This document shows positions 23,182 to 34,178 of a stretch of DNA of 64,000 bases, one piece after another. Below the pieces are notes generated by a model that saw nothing but the letters and a program-made list of their open reading frames with translations, made no database searches and was not told the origin of the DNA. A program made the translations under genes and the position numbers. Positions within the stretch are counted from its first letter, which is position 1. Each line of letters opens with the position of its first letter. The DNA lies in contig JAPTYO010000020.1 of NCBI GenBank assembly GCA_036873135.1, positions 2,844,081-2,908,080 of the forward strand, written 5' to 3'. Source of the stretch: Clarkia xantiana subsp. parviflora. Its lineage: Eukaryota > Streptophyta > Magnoliopsida > Myrtales > Onagraceae.

Positions 23182-23665
23182 GGGAATGAGGTTAGAATTG
23201 ACCGGTTCAATGACGCCGACCATGGTGGCGATCCGGATGATCGTAAGTCCACCACAGGAGGAGTGTTTCTCCTTGCTGATGCCGCCATTTCATAGAAAGA
23301 AGTAATCCCTTGTCGCGCTGTCTACGATGGAATCAGAATTCGTTGTCCTCTCCTAAAATGCACATGAAGCGGTCTGGCTGAAAAGGCTTCTTACTGCGCT
23401 GCTTGATTGTGATGTCGGGAGCAAAACTGTGAATGTGTACTCCAATAGTCAGGCAGCCATTGCGGCAGTAAAGAATCCAAAGTACCATAGTAGGACTAAA
23501 CACATTGATGTGAAATATAATTATGCTAAATCTATGGTGGAAGATAATATAATCTCTTTAGAATACTCGCCCACTGATGACATGGTCCCATTAACTAAAC
23601 CACTACGCAAAGAGACATTTGAAAAACACATTAAACTGCTTGGATTGCGTAGGGTTAAGAAGTGA
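23182..23665 (+). pseudogene. Copia RNase H remnant
   Basis: Only pieces survive. After frame breaks and a stop in the 23200-23420 part, 23429-23665 encodes the RNase H tail (VYSNSQAAIAAVKNPKYHSR, TKHIDVKYNY) ending LLGLRRVKK and a stop. The central acidic motif region lies in the scrambled part. Confidence 0.8.
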
Positions 23666-25166
23666 GCGTGTGTCTGTGATAATATTTTGATAAATTGAAG
23701 GTTACATTTTTTATTAACGAGATGATTGCAATTTGAGTTTATGGATTAGAATCTTATTTCAATAAAGAACAATTCAAATTATCTTATATTTCTAAATTAA
23801 TGAAATGATTAAGAAGGGATTGTAAAATGGATCACCATCGTACAACGAAAGTCAAGAGCCAGGTATTACTGGAGACGCAATGGGCTTGCAGTCTATCATA
23901 GAGCCCGAAACCAGTGCTAGAAGGATTTTCCTCGCGCTGGCCAAGTCTAATCCCTATCATTCCAAAACCAAGAACCTTGGGCCTTCAACCCCATCTCGCG
24001 ATTACGATAAATTGGATCAGATTTTGCAGTTTTTTCTTCTGGAAAATAAAAGAGAGGTGGGCTTTGTTCTGAGGGGGGGCCACCTTGCGCCGCTTTAGAA
24101 ATGAGAGAATTTCAGAAAGCTTGAGAAATTCATCGACGTCATAATGATTAATTACATCGGATGGTACGATCTATAAACTGAGTCGTAGGAGGACGCAATC
24201 ATCTGCTTAAAGTTATGTCGAATGTGGGCCTTGCCTAGTCACATAGGCACGGTCGTCTTGTAGGCGAGGGGGACCTCTGTCGAAGCAAGATTGGCCAAGA
24301 ACCAGTTGGGAAACTTGGTTATGCAAAACGATCATTTGGTTTCGGAGCAACACGACATGATCTTCGTTTTGCACTTCGCGGTGATGAACTATGTTCGTCA
24401 TTTAACCACATTATGGGCAAGATGAAAGTCTGGATAGCATCATTGACATATCCCACACCTGACATTGTTTGGGTATGCTATCGACGCGTGCTTCATACTA
24501 CGCGTGCCACGTTCGACCACAGGGTCATGCTCAGTTGTGCTAGATAGAATCTTCGCGATTCGGACGGGCGCAAACTTCTTCACCTTGAGCGTGTGATTGA
24601 TCCCGGGAGCCTTATGAAGAGGCGCCCGAAGTATCCTCATGGACTCAGAACTCATAATTAAGGTCAGACTCAATGTTCGCCTCCCGGCGTACGAGCGTAG
24701 TGCTGAAGAAAAAGGCCAAGTGACCACGTCCTTGAAACCAGTTGGGTTTGACTAAGGGAATGAGCCATGGAGATGGTCAAGTTCACCTGTAATTCACCGA
24801 CTCTCTTATTCACTAGGTGGCCACCAGCCAGATATTAGTTGAAGGTTGTGAATACTTGTACGGATGCCCTGGAGAAGTATTCCTACGTGGAAACTGGGCA
24901 ATTGCAGAATTAACAGTTGACCTAGGATATAGCGCGATACAAATTGATGTTTTTAACATGTTGATTTGAGATAGGGAATCAACGTTCCGCGGGCGCTACA
25001 ACACTCTTAACAGATGAGTAGCACGATGCCTGTGGTATCCGCCGGTCGCACGGCAGACCTCGTTTGAACTATTCGGAAGTAGGAGCAGGATCAGAAGAGT
25101 GGAATGTTGATGCGATTTGGACAACAATACATTAACAGACACCCTCCCATTCCGGCGAGTGGGAGC
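23666..25166. other. Unrecognised DNA between Copia pol and 3' LTR
   Basis: Several ORFs of 60-95 codons occur on both strands, none with a recognisable domain. The purine-rich GAGTGGGAGC directly before 25167 looks like a polypurine tract. Confidence 0.5.
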
Positions 25167-25756
25167 TGTTAGCATATGGTGACTGGGCGTCGTAATTGGT
25201 AGCCCATAAGTATATATAGGTAACCTAAGAAATTGGGTTAATGTCACATTAGGGAAATTGGGCTTGACCCAAATCCCAATTGACATGAGAGGCCCAAAAT
25301 TCGGCCTCCCTAACATAAGTGGCCGGCCTAATATGTGTGTAGGGCAAAGTGGACTTTGTTCCTCCTATAAATAAGAGGTGTTAGGGTTTTATTTGGGGTA
25401 ATTCACAATTCTTCCTAAATAGTGATTTGAGAGAAAAACCCTTCCCCCCTTTACACACAGTTCGGCCGAACCCTAGTCCACCACCAAAGGTGTGCCAATT
25501 TGCTTAGAGCAAAACACTCTGGATATCCATCTCTGCCAAGAATCGATCAGAGGCTTTGCTGTGGAGCTAATACCACGTAGGGTTTCTTTAATAAGAACCT
25601 CTACGGGTTCCGTCCGGTGGATCGTGAACTCCCTCAGCAAGATCCTTGGGACTACGGATAAGGTTTAAGGTATGTGCACATCTTTTGCTGCGTAATTCTG
25701 ATTACAAGCATGTACCTTGTTTATGTTTTCATAGTAATCAAACCCGTAGTCCAACA
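25167..25756 (+). repeat. Probable Copia 3' LTR
   Basis: 590 bp beginning TGTTAGCATATGG after a polypurine-like tract and ending TAGTCCAACA. It contains TATAAATA at 25366-25373 and leader-like sequence. Flanking 5-bp repeats do not match, which fits a 3' LTR better than a solo LTR. Confidence 0.65.
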
Positions 25757-27255
25757 GCTATTTGGTGAGATGATTATTTGTTTCTTGGCTGAGACTTCTT
25801 CTCTTGGTCAGATTTTGAGGGTTAGTGAGATAATGAACAGATTTAAAGATGATAGTCTCCTGGGTAATGTATTTTTATTTGTATTTTCATCTTACTGTTA
25901 AGATGATTAACATATTTGAGCGTCCTAACATTTTTTTTTTTTTTTTTTTCACATTGATTTTTCAAATCTATAATTGGCAATTTGAGGGCTCTTGAGATTC
26001 TGAGGATGCAATCATCATCACCAGGTCGATTTCAAGGTCTGCCCAGGATTACCCAGGTTCTTATCTTTCTTAATTTCATTGTTCATCGTTTCTTCTTCTC
26101 GACCGATGTTTGTAATCTTTTCTATATCTCTGAAGCTATTTTCAAATTGTAAAAAAATAAAAAAAAAAAGATGTTGGTCGAATCTGGAAATTACGAGCAA
26201 TTGGGTTGATAGAAGATTTTTTTTTCCATGATGAATTCAATTAGATGGATGCAATTTAAGGAAAAAAAAGAAGTTTCTACAGCAAGTTCATTGTCATCAA
26301 GTCTATCTCAAGGTTTAGATTAAAAACCCCTCGATTCCATGCTCGATTCTATATTTTTTTTCATCATTCCCTGTTTTTTTCATCATTTGGAAATTTTGTT
26401 GGTGATTGGAGAGCTCAACATCTCTAGTTAGGATTACAAGTAGTGATATATATGGACTAAAGTAAAGGATGATAAATTTATAAGTATACTAATGTGATGG
26501 GTTGTATTGTATTCCAATGTAGATGCAGCATTGGTATGAATTTGGGATTTAACAAAGTAAAAATATTTTTGTGGGCTTATTTGTTGCAGGGATCAAATGG
26601 GTGACCGAAAGCGTTGAAGCTTAAGTAGTAAAGTACCACTTAGATAAGAATTCGGAAAGTGAAGATGCCAACACAAATTTACGGATATGAGTAATGGTAA
26701 GCATGTTAATACTCCTGTCATTTACAGGTCGAGTTTAGCAAGGTTGTACACTCTTAGTTTTTTTTTTTGTAATTTGGTTTGATGCATTTCTACTTCCTGG
26801 TTTGCTATCCCATCAGCATCTTTGATGCATTTTGTTTTTCACCGATTTTTGATCGAATTTTCTTTCATTTCGAGTTTGTTGCAGACCGATCGGCAATCTG
26901 TGTGCTTCACTAGGAAAGAATTCTGAATTTTGGGAAGTCAACATTGATGAACCGGGATATCCTTACTAGCAACTCTTGATGTAGTGTTCTACTCACTCCA
27001 TCCAAGTGAACACAACGATTTCATTTGAGCAGCAAATGGGGACTGTCGAAAATGATTTGATGTCACTATTATATCAAAATGGTTTTAAGAAAATGTTGTG
27101 TTTCTTTAATGTGTATATATATATATCAATCTCAATTCAGATAGTAAATGAAGAGAGGGGAGAGCACCTTACAAAATCAAAGCATGGTAGCACATTTAGT
27201 AGGACACGATAACACTTTACTTAATTATAGGTCTAAAGCTAAGAAATCCGGGACA
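25757..27255. other. No gene called; possible Helitron interior
   Basis: Long T runs (for example 25930-25949) and intron-like TTGCAG acceptors (near 26588 and 26884), but no ORF with a known domain. This region could be the left part of the Helitron whose 3' end is proposed near 28576, with a MULE inserted in it. That is speculative. Confidence 0.4.
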
Positions 27256-27264
27256 TAATTTTAA

Positions 27265-28504
27265 GGGTTAAGAACCTATGAAAGGTCTGAACTATCACCC
27301 ATGTTAACGGGAGAGGTCTGAAATTTAAAAAGTTAATAACAGAGGTCTGAAATTTCAATTTTGTTGATATGGGGTTTTCCGTCCATTTTTAGGGTTAAAT
27401 TTAACAGAATTGTGTGAAATGACATTTTTGCCCCTTTAATATTTTGTTTTATTTAATATCTTATTTAAGGAAATGTGAAATGACAATTTTACCCCTAAAG
27501 TCAAATTAAAACCACCCAACTCCGGCCACCACCACCCGACTCCGGCCACCACCACCCGACTCCGGCCACCACCACCCAACTCCGGCGACCGCTACCTCGA
27601 CTCCGACGACCACCACCTCGACTCCGGCAATCCGACTCCGGCCACCACGGGGCCAAAAAAGCTCCGATCGGAGCCAAAAAGCTCCGATCGGAGCTTTGTG
27701 GCTCTGGTCGGAGCCACAGAGCTCCGGTCGGAGCTCTGTGGCTCCGACCAGAGCCACAGAGCTCCAGATCGGAGCTCTGTGGCTCCGGCCGGGGCCACAG
27801 AGCTCCAGATCGGAGCTCTGTGGCCCCGATCGGAGCCACAGAGCTCCAGATCGGAGCTCTGTGGCTCCGGCCGGGGCCACAGAGCTCCGATCTGGAGCTC
27901 TGTGGCTCCGGCCGGGGCCACAGAGCTCCGATCTGGAGCTCTGTGGCTCCGACCAGAGCCACAGAGCTCCAGATCTGGAGCTCTGTGGCCCCGGCCGGAG
28001 CCACAGAGCTCCGATCTGGAGCTCTGTGGCCCCGGCCGGAGCCACAGAGCTCCGATCGGAGCTTTTTTGGCCCCGATCGGAGTCCAATCGGGGCCGGTGG
28101 CTCCGATCGGAGCTCAATCGGGGCCGGTGGCTCGATTTTGGCCCAATCGGAGCCTTGGTGGTGGTCGCCGGAGCCTTGGTGGTGGTCGCCGGAGTACGGT
28201 GGTGGTCGCCGGAGTACGATTGGTGGTCGCCGGAGTACCGTGGTGGCTTCAAGGGCATTTTGGTCTTTTCACTTCATGCATGTGAGGGGCACACTTGATA
28301 GAAGGGTATTTTTGGAAATTTATTTTATTTCCGGTCACATGCTTGGCATGTGACCAATTTCCGTTAGTTTTAACGGAAAAAACTAACGGAGACCGCTATT
28401 ATCAACAAAACAGAAATTTCAGACCTCTGTTATTAACTTTTTAAATTTCAGACCTCTCCCGTTAACATGGGTGATAGTTCAGACCTTTCATAGGTTCTTA
28501 AGCC
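27265..28504. mobile_element. Foldback Mutator-like element B with palindrome array
   Basis: The 1240-bp element has long inverted arms starting GGGTTAAGAACCTATGAAAG and an exact 9-bp duplication TAATTTTAA (27256-27264 and 28505-28513). The centre (27655-28100) is an array of back-to-back palindromic units, GGAGCTCTGTGGCTCC alternating with its complement and separated by GATCGGAGC or CCGGCC. The arms carry CTCCGGCCACCACC runs. Long ORFs on both strands (27501-28298) are repeats such as GATELRSGALWLR and are not genes. It is related to element A. Confidence 0.9.
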
Positions 28505-28553
28505 TAATTTTAATCTTTTACATACATGTTAATGTTTACAGTTTAGCATGTCG

Positions 28554-28577
28554 CCCCGCGCGGGGTCAGCACCTAGT
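28554..28577 (+). mobile_element. Helitron-like 3' terminus
   Basis: A perfect 12-bp palindrome CCCCGCGCGGGG (28554-28565) is followed 7 bp later by CTAG|T (28573-28577). This is the arrangement of a Helitron 3' end inserted before T. The matching 5' TC end was not located. Confidence 0.6.
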
Positions 28578-28985
28578 TATAATAATAAGTAAATCACATT
28601 ACAATGTACATTACAAAATACATTACATACTAAACCAAACACTGTAATTTGACATTACACTCCACATTACAGCACAACCAAACACTGTAATCTGACATTA
28701 CACTCCACATTACATTGTTGATTACAAACCTACCCGTTGAGTCACAACATTATAAGTAATCTCATATTACAAGTAATCTCATATTACGTCCATCCAAACG
28801 CCCCCCCGAGTGTTTATCATTTTTCTATATCTACACTATTTATTAGGGTTAAAGGGTCTTTAGGTGTCATATGTTTGGCCACTGTTGGTTTTTGGTGCCA
28901 TATGTTTATTTTTGTAGGCTTTTGGTGCCATATGTTTGCATTTTGTAGACTTTTGGTGCATCCGTTAGTCAACAGTTAAGTTTGA
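28578..28985. repeat. Short direct repeats
   Basis: Two copies, about 40 bp apart, of 'gacattacactccacattac' occur near 28650-28712. Further right, three roughly 40-bp repeats contain 'ggtgccatatgttt' (28865-28960). This is MITE-like non-coding DNA and the family is unknown. Confidence 0.6.
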
Positions 28986-28989
28986 CGGT

Positions 28990-29345
28990 TAAATACTTTT
29001 ATTAACTTTTGATTATTACAATTTAGTTCCCAAAGATACCAAATCAGACATAGTTCTAAATTGACCGAGTCAGCTGGGTCGGACCCATAGCTGGGTCGGA
29101 CCCATAGCTGGGTCGGACCCTACCTTGGGTCCCCAAACCCGGACGACCTAGCCGGTATCTGACCCAACCAGGGTCACCCATGGTTCGGCATGACCCTGGC
29201 TAGGGTCACCCAAATCCGGCGACCCTAGCTACGGTCAGACCCAGCCATGGGTTCGGCTCTAGCTGGGTAAATTTGACCCTGCGTCCTACTATTCCGACCT
29301 AGGGTCAAATTGACCCTAGCTAGGGTCGCCCTTTCTAGTAGAGGC
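28990..29345. repeat. GGGTC/GACCC-rich palindromic repeat
   Basis: A GC-rich block of nested palindromes on GACCCTAGCTAGGGTC, including three tandem copies of 'agctgggtcggacccat' (29068-29115). Its left edge (ACCAAATCAGACATAG...ATTGACC) matches the edge of the repeat core in the NAC intron 2 element near 45940, so both belong to one transposon family. Confidence 0.65.
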
Positions 29346-29669
29346 ATGTAGTCAACAGGGTCATTCTCAGAAAAGCTTTTGTAATGTAATAAAAGTTGCT
29401 TCTTTCTTTACAAAATTAGGAGAAAGAATTGACTTTCTTGCCTTATAGACATACATACACCGGGTGCACACAGTTTCTGATGAAGAGGCCAAATTCCGCC
29501 AAGAGTCGGTGCATACATCGGCCGTGCCTGTTCCGCGCCACGGTGATTGAACTGAAGTCTCTTCTTGTATCTAATCTAACTACTGCTCAATCCATCCCGC
29601 TTCAATTAGGCTGAAGTTCTTTGGTCTGCAATTGATTGTAATCACTATCATTTGATCAACCACCGCGAA

Positions 29670-30622
29670 ATGGACAAGTAAGAGTTCTTGAAAGAATTCG
29701 GTGATACTTATGGAGACCCAAACGCTCCCAAATCCATCGACGCAATTCGCGCCACTGAGTTCGACCAATTTTCATGTTCCAAGCTAATGTTGCTTCGATT
29801 TGGTTAACGTGATTATAGGTAGGGGTGAGCAAATATCCCGAGAGGCTCAAAATCCCGCCCGTCCCGCCCTGGCCCGTCCCAGAAAGCCCGTCCCAAAAAT
29901 GTGCCCAAGCCCTAATGGACGGGACTTTTCTTCTCAAGTAGGGCTAGGGCTAGGGCTAGGGCTTTTTTACGAAGTCCCAAAAGACCCGTCCCGTCCCGTC
30001 CCTTTTTGCTAACTAATCAGCTATAAACTATAGTTAGTTAAGTTAACTTTAGTGATAGCTCGGGATGAAGTTCCATTTGATTTGGGATTTGCATTTATAA
30101 CTTGTTATGTCAGAATTGTTAGTGACTTTGTGTTAGAGTCTTGGTAAAACTTAGTTTTGGAGTCTTTGGTGAACTATTTTAGAGAACCAAGTTATGTGTT
30201 GAACTTGATGTTCTTACAAGTGACAAAATGTTTAAGTGATTTTGGTGTTTTATGGTGAACTTTGTGGTATCTGTAGAACGTTGTTGTTGTTCTGTGTTTG
30301 GTTATGGTTTACGTAAATTGAGTATGATTTTTTTTTTTTTTTTTAACTTGGATGGGAATTTGGGTTTGTCCCATTTGTCCCTAGTCCCTGTAGGCCCGTA
30401 ACGGGCGGGCCTTTTCCTACTAGCTAGGGCTCGGGACAGCCATTAAGTGGCCCTAGTTTTAGGGTTTGGGCCATTTTCTAAAAAAAGCCCGCCCATCCGT
30501 CTCATGCTCAGCCCTAATTATAGGTCTCGTCTGCTTGGATCATGCTGTAGCGACTTTATACTCAGAGCTACAGATGGATTAAATTTTCAAAGAGCTCACT
30601 TCCTCTGTTTACGGAAATCCCC
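29670..30622 (+). pseudogene. ABA3: Molybdenum cofactor sulfurase fragment (ABA3-like)
   Basis: Two exon-like segments match the start of plant molybdenum cofactor sulfurase. This PLP-dependent NifS-like enzyme activates aldehyde oxidase and xanthine dehydrogenase, and so serves ABA synthesis. Segment 1 (29670-29768) has an ATG, then a stop as codon 4, then FLKEFGDTYGDPNAPKSIDA and IRATEFDQ. Segment 2 (30523-30622) reads LDHAVATLYSELQM, a stop, then IFKELTSSVYGNP. The order and intron-like gap match the gene's first exons, so this is a genomic fragment and not a processed copy. A hAT element sits exactly at the presumed intron-exon junction and Gypsy element 2 follows downstream. Later exons were not found. 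It is non-functional. Confidence 0.75.
29820..30516. mobile_element. Non-autonomous hAT element in the ABA3 relic
   Basis: 697 bp with terminal inverted repeats TAGGGGTGAGCA and TAGGGCTGAGCA. An exact 8-bp duplication ATTATAGG flanks it (29812-29819 and 30517-30524). The interior is rich in CCCGTCCCGT and has a GGGCTA run at 29940-29965. There is no transposase ORF. Confidence 0.9.
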
Positions 30623-30808
30623 GTATCATCGATTCATTCGACCAATTGCGTTCATTTCTTTACTGGGAATCTTTCAAATATCTATTTTTTTTTAAAGATT
30701 TCTGAGCAAGTTTACTCAGCTCAATGATGGTTTGAGTTCAAGAGTTGCAGTGTATTGTTGATACCGTTGCTGTTGTCTGGACAATTTCATCAAATCGTTC
30801 GAGCTTGT

Positions 30809-31524
30809 TGATGGGTTTCGCTATGGCCGTTAGGCCCTTTAACGGCGAGGAAACGGTGAGCAGGCCCACTGGGCCCTAAAAGGAGGTCAAGAAGACCAAG
30901 GCGAAGGGTCCTGACAGAGGGAGTCCCGATGATGAAAGGTCCCGACAGAGTCGGTCCCGATAGGCGAGCTGGACGCTCCCGATGAGATGCCTTTAAGTAG
31001 GCCCCGATGATGAATCCCTGAGAATGATTGACCCTGTCACGATGACGAGGGGCCCCGAGCGGTGACACAATGAGATAACTCTGGAGTCCCCGATATTGGT
31101 CGGGACTTGCTATCAGAGGTTGAGGCCGAGATACGCGGGGCATGGCCGAGATACGCGGAGCGTGGTTGAGATACGCGGAGCGTGGCCGAGATATGCGGGG
31201 CGTGGCCGAGATAAGCGAGATCATGACCTAGATAGGCGGGATCGTGCCCGAGATACGCGGAATATGGGCTAACCACCCCAACGGTTCACCAGGTAACTGA
31301 GGTACCTCTCCGCCTATAAAAGGGCAGAGGTTACCTCAGATCACATTACGTTTTTGAGATACACACTTTGAGTTTGCTGCTTGCCAATTCATACGAGATA
31401 CTCATTTAAGCATCGGAGAGGGATTCTGGGTCACCGCCCGGTCTATCCCTCTTGCAGGATTACGTGGAGCAAAGGAGCTCGGATCGCCGTCAAGATCGTA
31501 CCGGAGTTCCACCGTGATCCAACA
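30809..31524 (+). repeat. 5' LTR of Gypsy element 2
   Basis: 716 bp, TGATGGG...CCAACA. Seven roughly 20-bp tandem repeats based on GCCGAGATACGCGG lie at about 31120-31262, upstream of a TATAAAAG box at 31315-31322. Confidence 0.95.
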
Positions 31525-31560
31525 TTGGCGCCGTCTGTGGGAAGCGTAACAAAACCTAAT

Positions 31561-32270
31561 ATGCCTTCTACTCGTTCAATGGCGGCTGGCAAGCAAAGAA
31601 GACAAGGACAATCTGGTGGTTCCCGTCATCCTGCTGGGACGACTCTGAATTCACCACCGGAGCATGATGAGGACCAGAATCTCCCTGCTGAGGTCTCCCA
31701 GACAGGGGGGCACAACGAAGTCCCCGAAGATGCTGCTCAACACCAAGAGAATAGGGAGCAGGAGGCTCCTCCAAATGCGGACCTGACGAAGGCTGTGGCG
31801 GAGGCCATGCCGATGTTTTTGGCGGCCGTGGAGGCTCTCTTAGTTCGGAGAGAGGCTGCGAGGAGACAGGAGGAAGTGCCCCCACCAGCAGAGGTTCAGA
31901 ATGTGCAGGAGGCCCAACCTCGGAGCCAGGACAAGGGTAAGGAGCCCGCTCAGCCAGAGCGATTTGTGGTCGATGGGCCAGGACCCGTACAGCATAGGAC
32001 CATTCCCCTTAATGGTCATATTACCCCCGATCAGATGGTGAAGATCGTGAACATCTGCATGGGAGAGCAGAAGCCGTTGCTATCGGAATTGAGGGTTCGA
32101 TCCTCTCATCCCTTTGTTCCCCGACTGATAGACACCCTCGCCCCGCCAGGGCTGGGTATCCCCACGATTAAGGAGTATGATGGCGAGGGAGATCCGGTTC
32201 GTCATGTCCAGAAGCACCTCATGGCATGTCTGGGCAGAGCCCCGAATGAAGATATCATGTGTGTACATTG
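31561..32270 (+). pseudogene. Gag N-terminal part, element 2
   Basis: The likely start is the ATG at 31561 (MPSTRSMAAGK), 37 bases after the LTR end. An ATG at 31381 in the same frame lies within the LTR and is less likely. The sequence is homologous to element 1 gag: VSQTGGHNE, AEAMPMFLAAVEALL, RTIPLNGHITPDQMVKIVNI, DGEGDPVRHVQKHL. A 2-bp GT expansion near 32262 shifts the frame and leads to a stop at about 32301. The rest of gag continues in the next frame from about 32259. Confidence 0.88.
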
Positions 32271-34178
32271 TTCCCGAACACACTTGGTGAGAGAGCCCTG
32301 ACCTGGTTCTTTAGCCTCCCCCCAGGGTGCATCACTTGCTGGGCGGATATGCACGACCGCTTTATTCAGCAGTATCAGGGTCGCCGACGTCTGTTGAAGA
32401 GTGTGAGGTCCCTGGCCCAGGTGGTACATATGCCCGATGAGTCGCTGACACACTATTACCAGCGATACACTGCCAGCGTGGCGGAGATTGACGAGGAGAT
32501 TTCGGAGGGTGAGACCATCCGTACCTTAATTCGGAACCTAACAGCCCCCTACGGTTCCGACTTGATGCACAGCGTGGCTGAGAAGGCTGTGTGGAATATG
32601 GAAGCGTTGCAGAAAAGGGTGAAGCGGCAAATCGACGTCCAGGAGTCGAAAATAGCTGCTGGAGAGCTTGAGCCCCCGAAGTCGAATAAGGGAAAGCAGT
32701 CGCTCAAACCCTTGGACGACCGTAAGTCAAAGGATAAATCCGAGAGCAGTCGGAGTCGAGGCCGCTCTGATCGAAGGGAGGATAGGCGTTCCTCGAGGAA
32801 GGACAGGCGGGAGGATCATAACATTCCTCTCAACAGCTCTATGGCGGAGGTGTTAACGGTCATGGAACGACAAGGTATCTCCAGGTACCCCCCGAAGAAG
32901 GAAGGAGATTTTTTGGGATCCCGCACTGATCGTTACTGTCGGTTCCACCGCGCAAATGGTCACGACACTAATCATTGTCGGGAACTGAAGAAGGAGATCG
33001 AAAAGCTGATCCAGAAGGGGAAGCTTAAGGAGTTTGTCGGGGAGAAGCGGTGTCGATCCCGTTCTCGATCCCGATCGCGGTCCCGTTCCCGATCCCGCGA
33101 TCGGTCCCCAAAGAAGAAGAGGTCTGAGCCGGAGTCTTCTGGTGCCCGTAAGGAGAAGCGGGGCACTATCAATGTGATTCACGGAGGATTTGCTGCGGGA
33201 GGTGATACATCGGCCTCTCGGGAGGTTTATGCCTCTAGAATTCCCGCTGCTGTGGTGTTGGGTAAGAGGTCCCGATCTTGGACCTTGAAGGAAGAGATTG
33301 TGATTTCTATTTCAGCGGAGGACCTGATAGGAGTGGAGACTCCACATGACGACGCTTTGGTCGTGACCCTTGACGTGGATGGGTACGAGATGAAGCGGAT
33401 TCTGATCGACGGAGGGAACTCCTCCGATATTCTGTTTATGGATGCGCTGGAGGCCATGGGGAAAACGAAGAAGGACCTGAAGGAGGTGAACTTCCCGATG
33501 GTTGGATTCTCTGGCTTTACCTCCTATCCGCTAGGAGTGATCACCTTACTAGTGGAGTTTGGTAGTGGGTGGAAATCGGAGAGGAGGAACGTGGAGTTTG
33601 TGGTAGTTGAGTCCGCGAGGACCTATAACGCGATTATCGGGAGAACCACCATCAACCCCCTGATGGCAGTTGCCTCGACTGTGCACCAGAAGATGAAGTT
33701 CCCGACTGACCATGGAGTCGGGGAGGTCAAGGGCGATCAGGTGGCCTCCAGGAGGTGCTATGTTAATGCCACTCGACGGAAGAGACGAGAGGCCATGGCC
33801 ATCCTCCAGACCGATGCCGATCCCAGAGAGGAGTTTGGGCGTCCCGCCCCCATGGAGGATTTGAAGGAGGTCGAGATTGACAGACCTCAGAGAAAGGTGA
33901 AAATCGGGTCCGCCCTGTCTGACGAGAGGGCCCGAGAATTGATTGAGCTGCTGAAGGAGTTCAAGGAGCTGTTTGCCTGGTCCCCGAGTGACATGCCAGG
34001 AATCAGCCCCGACGTGATTGTGCATGAACTGAAGATTGATCCCGCAATCAAGCCTATCGCGCAGAAGAGGCGTCCGATGGGCGCGGACAAAAGGATCGCG
34101 ATCCAGCAGGAGGTGGGCAGGTTGCTCGATGCTGGATTCATCAAAGAGCTCCGATTCCAGACTTGGGTCAGCCATTAA
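32259..34178 (+). pseudogene. Gag C-terminal part, protease and RT start, element 2
   Basis: 639 codons continue gag (LFPNTLGERALTWFFSLPPG), followed by the variant knuckle CX2HX4HX4C (CRFHRANGHDTNHC). A pure Arg-Ser repeat (RSRSRSRSRSRSRSRDRS) and a lysine-rich stretch come next. The aspartic protease follows, with ILIDGGNSSDILF and NAIIGRTTINPLMAVAST. The frame then enters the RT N-terminal region (DPAIKPIAQKRRPMGADKR) and ends after RFQTWVSH, where a small deletion near 34170 breaks it. Gag and protease share one frame, so the element probably relied on a single polyprotein cut by its own protease. Confidence 0.92.

Larger units (their letters stand above)
21776..25756 (+). mobile_element. 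Decayed Ty1/Copia retrotransposon with 3' LTR
   Basis: Pol remnants (21776-23665) are followed by about 1.5 kb of unrecognised DNA and a polypurine tract plus LTR at 25167-25756. No matching 5' LTR was found, so the element is truncated or rearranged. That the LTR belongs to this pol is an inference from order and orientation. Confidence 0.65.

Noticed and set aside
27501..28298. Long overlapping ORFs (up to 250 codons) on both strands
   Set aside because: They translate the palindromic array of the foldback MULE. Both strands give the same repeat-type peptide, as expected from a palindrome and not from a gene.
29940..29965. Interstitial telomere repeat
   Set aside because: The unit is GGGCTA, not the plant TTTAGGG, and it lies inside a hAT element.
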